DNA from: Bacteriovoracaceae bacterium UBA4096
Lineage (GTDB): Bacteria > Bdellovibrionota > Bacteriovoracia > Bacteriovoracales > Bacteriovoracaceae
NCBI GenBank assembly: GCA_002381945.1
Contig: DFXY01000065.1
Coordinates: forward strand, 16,262 to 71,736
Length of the DNA stretch: 55,475 bases
Direction: 5' to 3'
Part shown: one piece after another, positions 52,711-55,475 of the stretch
Layout: the number at the start of each line of letters is the position of its first letter
Position numbering within the stretch: position 1 is the first letter of the stretch
Notes under the pieces: model-generated
Database searches by the model: none
Told to the model about the DNA's origin: nothing
Seen by the model: only the letters and a program-made list of their open reading frames with translations
Made by a program: the position numbers and the translations under genes

Positions 52711-53127
52711 CTAATAGTCTAAGCTTGAGTTAGAATCAGGTTGTTCGTGCATAATCTCAACCAGAGCATTCAAAGCATCTGTTGTTGTAAAGATGCCAAA
52801 AAGATTTTCCTCATTATCCAAAACTATCGCCGAGCCAACCTTTTCATTAGAGAGCTGATAGGCAACATCCCCTAATGTATCATTTACATGAACACTGAGA
52901 AGGTTGGTACTCATCATATCCCCTACCTTCATCATGGAAGTCCAATTTTTTCCGACATGTAAGAGTAAATCACGCTCAGAGACGATTCCGATTACTTTTT
53001 CATCTCGAACGACAGGTAAGTGACGGATACCATTTTCCTGCATTAATTCAATTGCTTGATCAAGACTGGCCCCAGGATCGATAGTCACCAATATTGGGCT
53101 GGTATACTCTTCAACTGAAACATTCAT
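52711..53127 (-). CDS. Tandem CBS-domain protein
   Basis: A 138-residue cytoplasmic protein made of two CBS domains. The first has NGIRHLPVVRDEKVIGIVSERDL and the second VGSAIVLDNEENLFGIFTTTD, shown here in shortened form by their conserved ends GIVSERD and GIFTTTD. CBS pairs bind adenine nucleotides and act as energy or redox sensors, but the partner is not evident. The frame opens at 53160, but AAGGAG precedes the ATG at 53127, which is taken as the start. Confidence 0.88.
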   Translation of the reverse strand: MNVSVEEYTSPILVTIDPGASLDQAIELMQENGIRHLPVVRDEKVIGIVSERDLLLHVGKNWTSMMKVGDMMSTNLLSVHVNDTLGDVAYQLSNEKVGSAIVLDNEENLFGIFTTTDALNALVEIMHEQPDSNSSLDY

Positions 53128-53243
53128 GCTGATCTCCTTGATAAAATGAAAGCCTATCATGCAGTAATTTAAATGAAACCGAAGTAAAATTGTTTTTTTG
53201 AAGAACTATAACGAATGGATTAAGTCAGTCACACAATAAATCA

Positions 53244-53272
53244 GTGACCTATACTACGAAACGCTATATACT
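53244..53272 (+). promoter_or_regulatory. Candidate sigma-70 promoter of the 53346 gene
   Basis: GTGACC (four of six to TTGACA) and TATACT (five of six to TATAAT) are separated by 17 bases, about 75 bases before the small-protein gene. A second TATACT lies at 53250-53255 with no -35. Confidence 0.4.
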
Positions 53273-53345
53273 GAATTCTCTCTTCACGTTTTGCTTACTG
53301 TTTTCTCCCTTTTTATTAATTTGCTCTCAACTTTAAGGAATGATC

Positions 53346-53606
53346 ATGAAAAATGCATCAGAGGATATTAAAGTTTTGATTGCTCATATTGAGCTGGATA
53401 AGGCTCGTTTCTCGCATGGCGAAGATATGGGAATTGAGTTCCGCAACGAAATTGATGCCTGGACTAAGATGGAAGTTGTCTTCCGTCAACAGATCAAGCT
53501 TCTGAAAGAGTGCAAGACACTTGACCGTAGTCGCACAAAACGTCCCAAGAAGAACAAGGGAGATCTCAAGCCTTTGCTTTATTCTTTCCGTGAGAAGCTG
53601 GAGTAA
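53346..53606 (+). CDS. Small basic cytoplasmic protein of unknown function
   Basis: An 86-residue protein with no signal peptide. The first two thirds look helical (EDIKVLIAHIELDKARF, KMEVVFRQQIKLLKEC). The end has a basic cluster RSRTKRPKKNKG that could contact nucleic acid. No family is recognised. AAGGA precedes ATG at 53346 with seven bases between, better than the ATG at 53340 which abuts the ribosome site. A promoter candidate lies upstream and a 12-bp hairpin follows. Confidence 0.65.
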   Translation: MKNASEDIKVLIAHIELDKARFSHGEDMGIEFRNEIDAWTKMEVVFRQQIKLLKECKTLDRSRTKRPKKNKGDLKPLLYSFREKLE

Positions 53607-53618
53607 CCTTCAAAACGA

Positions 53619-53649
53619 CCGTCGAAAAGGTCATTCGCCTTTTCGACGG
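53619..53649. terminator. Perfect 12-bp hairpin after the 53346 gene
   Basis: CCGTCGAAAAGG and CCTTTTCGACGG pair perfectly around a TCATTCG loop, 13 bases past the stop. There is no T-tract after the stem on the plus strand. Termination is likely from stem strength and position but is not certain. Confidence 0.55.
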
Positions 53650-53724
53650 AGTATCTATATTTGATCTTTCAAACAAGAAATCTTAAGTCCAGATAATACT
53701 TCAGCTCACCGATAAGCAATATAT

Positions 53725-54288
53725 ATGAGTTTATCTAAAAGAAATGATGCTTTAGAACATTTCAGGCAGGGAAATTTTGCCAAGGCCATTAAGCTTTATC
53801 TGGAGCTTCGAGTTGATTACCCCCTCGATACAGATATACATACGGCATTAGCGAGGATATTTTATTTAAACCGACAGTTTGAGAAGTCCCTTCAATCTTA
53901 TATGATGACCCTCCATCTCTGTGCTTCTGCCCATTTTCAAAATCGGCCAATTAGTGGGGAAGAAAAATCCAAATTTCTGGCAAGTTCATCTTTTACAACT
54001 CATATCGGTTGCTCACAAGTGGCCTTAGATATGAATAACCTGAAAAGCCGGCTTTCAAAGCATTTTGATGTGGAAAAGAATCTCAATATCTATAGGTCAA
54101 TTCTCATGAACAAACCTGGTAAACTAGATGATGAATATCTCATTTTCTGTAATAGCATTGGCCATCATCTTTATGAACGTTTTATTGAATGGGATAATTT
54201 ACAGTTAAAAAATACCAATGATGTAATGGCCATGGTGAAATTCTATGAATCATTATGTACAGAAGAAACAAACTTCACTCTGAGTTAA
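53725..54288 (+). CDS. TPR-containing protein of unknown function
   Basis: A 187-residue cytoplasmic protein starting with at least two tetratricopeptide repeats (ALEHFRQGNFAKAIKLYLEL and ALARIFYLNRQFEKSLQSY), followed by a helical region without recognised motifs. Such proteins bridge protein partners. The ribosome site is weak. It overlaps the convergent small lipoprotein gene by four bases. Confidence 0.72.
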   Translation: MSLSKRNDALEHFRQGNFAKAIKLYLELRVDYPLDTDIHTALARIFYLNRQFEKSLQSYMMTLHLCASAHFQNRPISGEEKSKFLASSSFTTHIGCSQVALDMNNLKSRLSKHFDVEKNLNIYRSILMNKPGKLDDEYLIFCNSIGHHLYERFIEWDNLQLKNTNDVMAMVKFYESLCTEETNFTLS

Positions 54289-54509
54289 ATTTTTGGACAA
54301 TCTACTTTTTTAAAGACTTTTAAATCTTCTACCAAATGCACAGGCATTCCTTCTTTCGGGGGAAATTGTACAAACAGATATTTCCCTTCGTTTTCTCGAA
54401 GCAATTGCCAAACTTCCATATTTTCTCCCAAGACACAATTCCCCACCTTTAGCTTGGGTGCCAAGGCCGGCGAGCAGGCAAAAATGATAAGAAGGAGTAA
54501 AAACTTCAT
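54285..54509 (-). CDS. Small lipoprotein of unknown function
   Basis: A 74-residue lipoprotein: MKFLLLLIIFACSPA with the acylated Cys at about residue 12. The mature chain has two further Cys (GNCVLG and VDCPKI) that may pair. It is compact and beta-rich in appearance (YLFVQFPP). No family is recognised. It is transcribed towards the TPR gene and overlaps its end. Confidence 0.68.
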   Translation of the reverse strand: MKFLLLLIIFACSPALAPKLKVGNCVLGENMEVWQLLRENEGKYLFVQFPPKEGMPVHLVEDLKVFKKVDCPKI

Positions 54510-54671
54510 TCCTTAATCTTTCAAATCGCTTAGCTTTCTGTAAATCCGCTACGCCTCAAATTCATGCCATTTTACCTAAAGCTTCCTTCATTTCTCTCGT
54601 CTAAGCAGCATGATTTTCATTCCTATTCTCACAAGTGTTACCATGTCCTAGTACCTTACAAGGAGCCCCGT

Positions 54672-54824
54672 ATGTCTCAACATTTTTATGGACCAGAAGA
54701 CGTTGAAGATTGGGATTTGAAGTTTGAAGACCCTGACGAAGAAAAGCAAATGGATTCAAAAGAAAACCAGGAAGAAGAAGCTAAATCTAAGCTGCCTTCC
54801 GCGACGGTGACCTCTGCGGCCTGA
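54672..54824 (+). CDS. Small acidic protein overlapping the SDR gene
   Basis: A 50-residue, strongly acidic protein (FYGPEDVEDWDLKFEDPDEE) with no signal peptide or motif. AAGGAG eight bases before the ATG is a strong ribosome site, so it is probably translated. Its last 38 bases lie antisense to the 3' end of the convergent SDR gene. The longer frame from 54564 is not favoured. A function cannot be assigned. Confidence 0.5.
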   Translation: MSQHFYGPEDVEDWDLKFEDPDEEKQMDSKENQEEEAKSKLPSATVTSAA

Positions 54825-55475
54825 TTGTAATATCCGTTGGACAAGCAGTTTCTGGAATTTTTAATGCCCAATTAACACCGCTGGCTATGTCCTCTGGCTG
54901 GATCATTTTATCATGATCAAGTTTATCCTCGGCCGTCATGCTGGTGTTAACATAACCAGGGTAGATGGTAGTGACTTTAATGCCTCTTTCTCTTACATCC
55001 TCATAGAGGCAACCAGCATAACTCTTAAGAGCAGCTTTTGATGAATTATAGATCTCCCCACCACCCGTGGTAGTAAGACCTGATATAGAAGATATATTTA
55101 TTACTGCGGCTTCGCGATTCTCTGGAAATATTTTTAGTACTTCCTGAGTAAGGTGATAGATCGCTTTAAAATTCAAATCCAGCGTTTTATCCCATTCTCT
55201 TAAATTGCTATTAATAGGGTCACCTTCTTCATAGCGACCGGCATCGTTAATCAGAATGTTGATTTCTTTGAAATCGTTTTTAATCTGCTCGACAAGCCAT
55301 GGAATCTTAGAAATCTGAGTCAAGTCAAATGGATAATATTTTGCTGTGACCCCATACTGTTCACAGGCAAAAGCTGTAGCCGCTATTTCACGTTCTGTTC
55401 TAGCGATTAAGGCCAAATGAGTACCTTCTTGTGCCAAATTAAGAGCAATGGCCTTACCAATCCCTCTTCCAGCAC
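54787..55475 (-). CDS. Short-chain dehydrogenase/reductase, 5' end beyond window
   Basis: A classical SDR. The cofactor motif GRGIGKAIA is at the right edge, followed by NDAGRYEEGD (usual NNAG spelled NDAG), the catalytic Ser in VINISSISG, and YNSSK with catalytic Tyr and Lys. The start codon is off the right edge, since the frame is open to the last base; the TTG at 55437 is internal. The substrate cannot be predicted. PGYVNTSM near the end is the usual SDR C-terminal loop. Confidence 0.9.
   Translation of the reverse strand, partial: AGRGIGKAIALNLAQEGTHLALIARTEREIAATAFACEQYGVTAKYYPFDLTQISKIPWLVEQIKNDFKEINILINDAGRYEEGDPINSNLREWDKTLDLNFKAIYHLTQEVLKIFPENREAAVINISSISGLTTTGGGEIYNSSKAALKSYAGCLYEDVRERGIKVTTIYPGYVNTSMTAEDKLDHDKMIQPEDIASGVNWALKIPETACPTDITIRPQRSPSRKAA

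Overview
The window is a gene-dense stretch of a low-GC (about 40%) Gram-negative bacterial chromosome. It carries a Myxococcus-type Agl motor with Glt gliding genes, many exported proteins of unknown function, an ADP-heptose-type LPS pathway enzyme and several exported hydrolase-like proteins. This fits Bdellovibrionota, most likely the Bacteriovorax/Peredibacter branch. That placement is an inference from gene content, not from a marker-gene search. No rRNA, tRNA, CRISPR array, prophage or complete insertion sequence was seen. The only gap over 300 bases without a gene is 1923-2226, the groESL upstream region; it holds a heat-shock-like promoter and dyad repeats, described below.

Layout. 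1-2727: groEL (cut by the left edge) and groES, then an exported lipoprotein. 2760-11055: membrane M48 protease, rhodanese, DNA polymerase I with a degenerate proofreading domain, RDD membrane protein, thioredoxin, GmhA and a secreted protein resembling protein-glutaminases, followed by a small exported protein. 11181-21264: a TolQ-TolR-TolR motor operon (AglRQS-like) convergent with a six-gene operon encoding an outer-membrane barrel, TPR proteins, a TPR lipoprotein, a small exported protein and a GltG/PglI-like FHA-transmembrane-periplasmic protein. A 182-bp element with 31-bp imperfect terminal inverted repeats lies between the two operons. 21338-26990: an AddAB-like helicase-nuclease pair. 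27085-35452: Hsp33, two envelope proteins, a membrane ETF:quinone-type Fe-S oxidoreductase and three overlapping genes for exported proteins. 35518-39467: hisS and valS. 39546-45289: small exported proteins, a family 9 glycosyltransferase, DUF5996, an EI24-like protein, DUF309, FabI and a secreted HELGH metalloprotease. 45293-51594: a second motor operon. 51829-55475: an RRM protein, a lipoprotein HNH nuclease, CBS and TPR proteins, small proteins and an SDR cut by the right edge.

How the genes work together. The most interesting unit is the 45293-51594 operon. It encodes a MotB/OmpA-like protein with an unusually long periplasmic coiled coil, a MotA/TolQ-like channel related in pattern to ZorA, and a 1119-residue protein with a degenerate FHA domain, a very long coiled coil and one predicted membrane segment. 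It parallels the Agl-Glt locus in pairing an ion-driven channel with an FHA protein that crosses the inner membrane. Its function is unknown to me. The Agl-Glt genes are expected to power surface gliding. The exported nuclease, metalloprotease and glutaminase-like protein would suit a predatory lifestyle, but that link is inferred.
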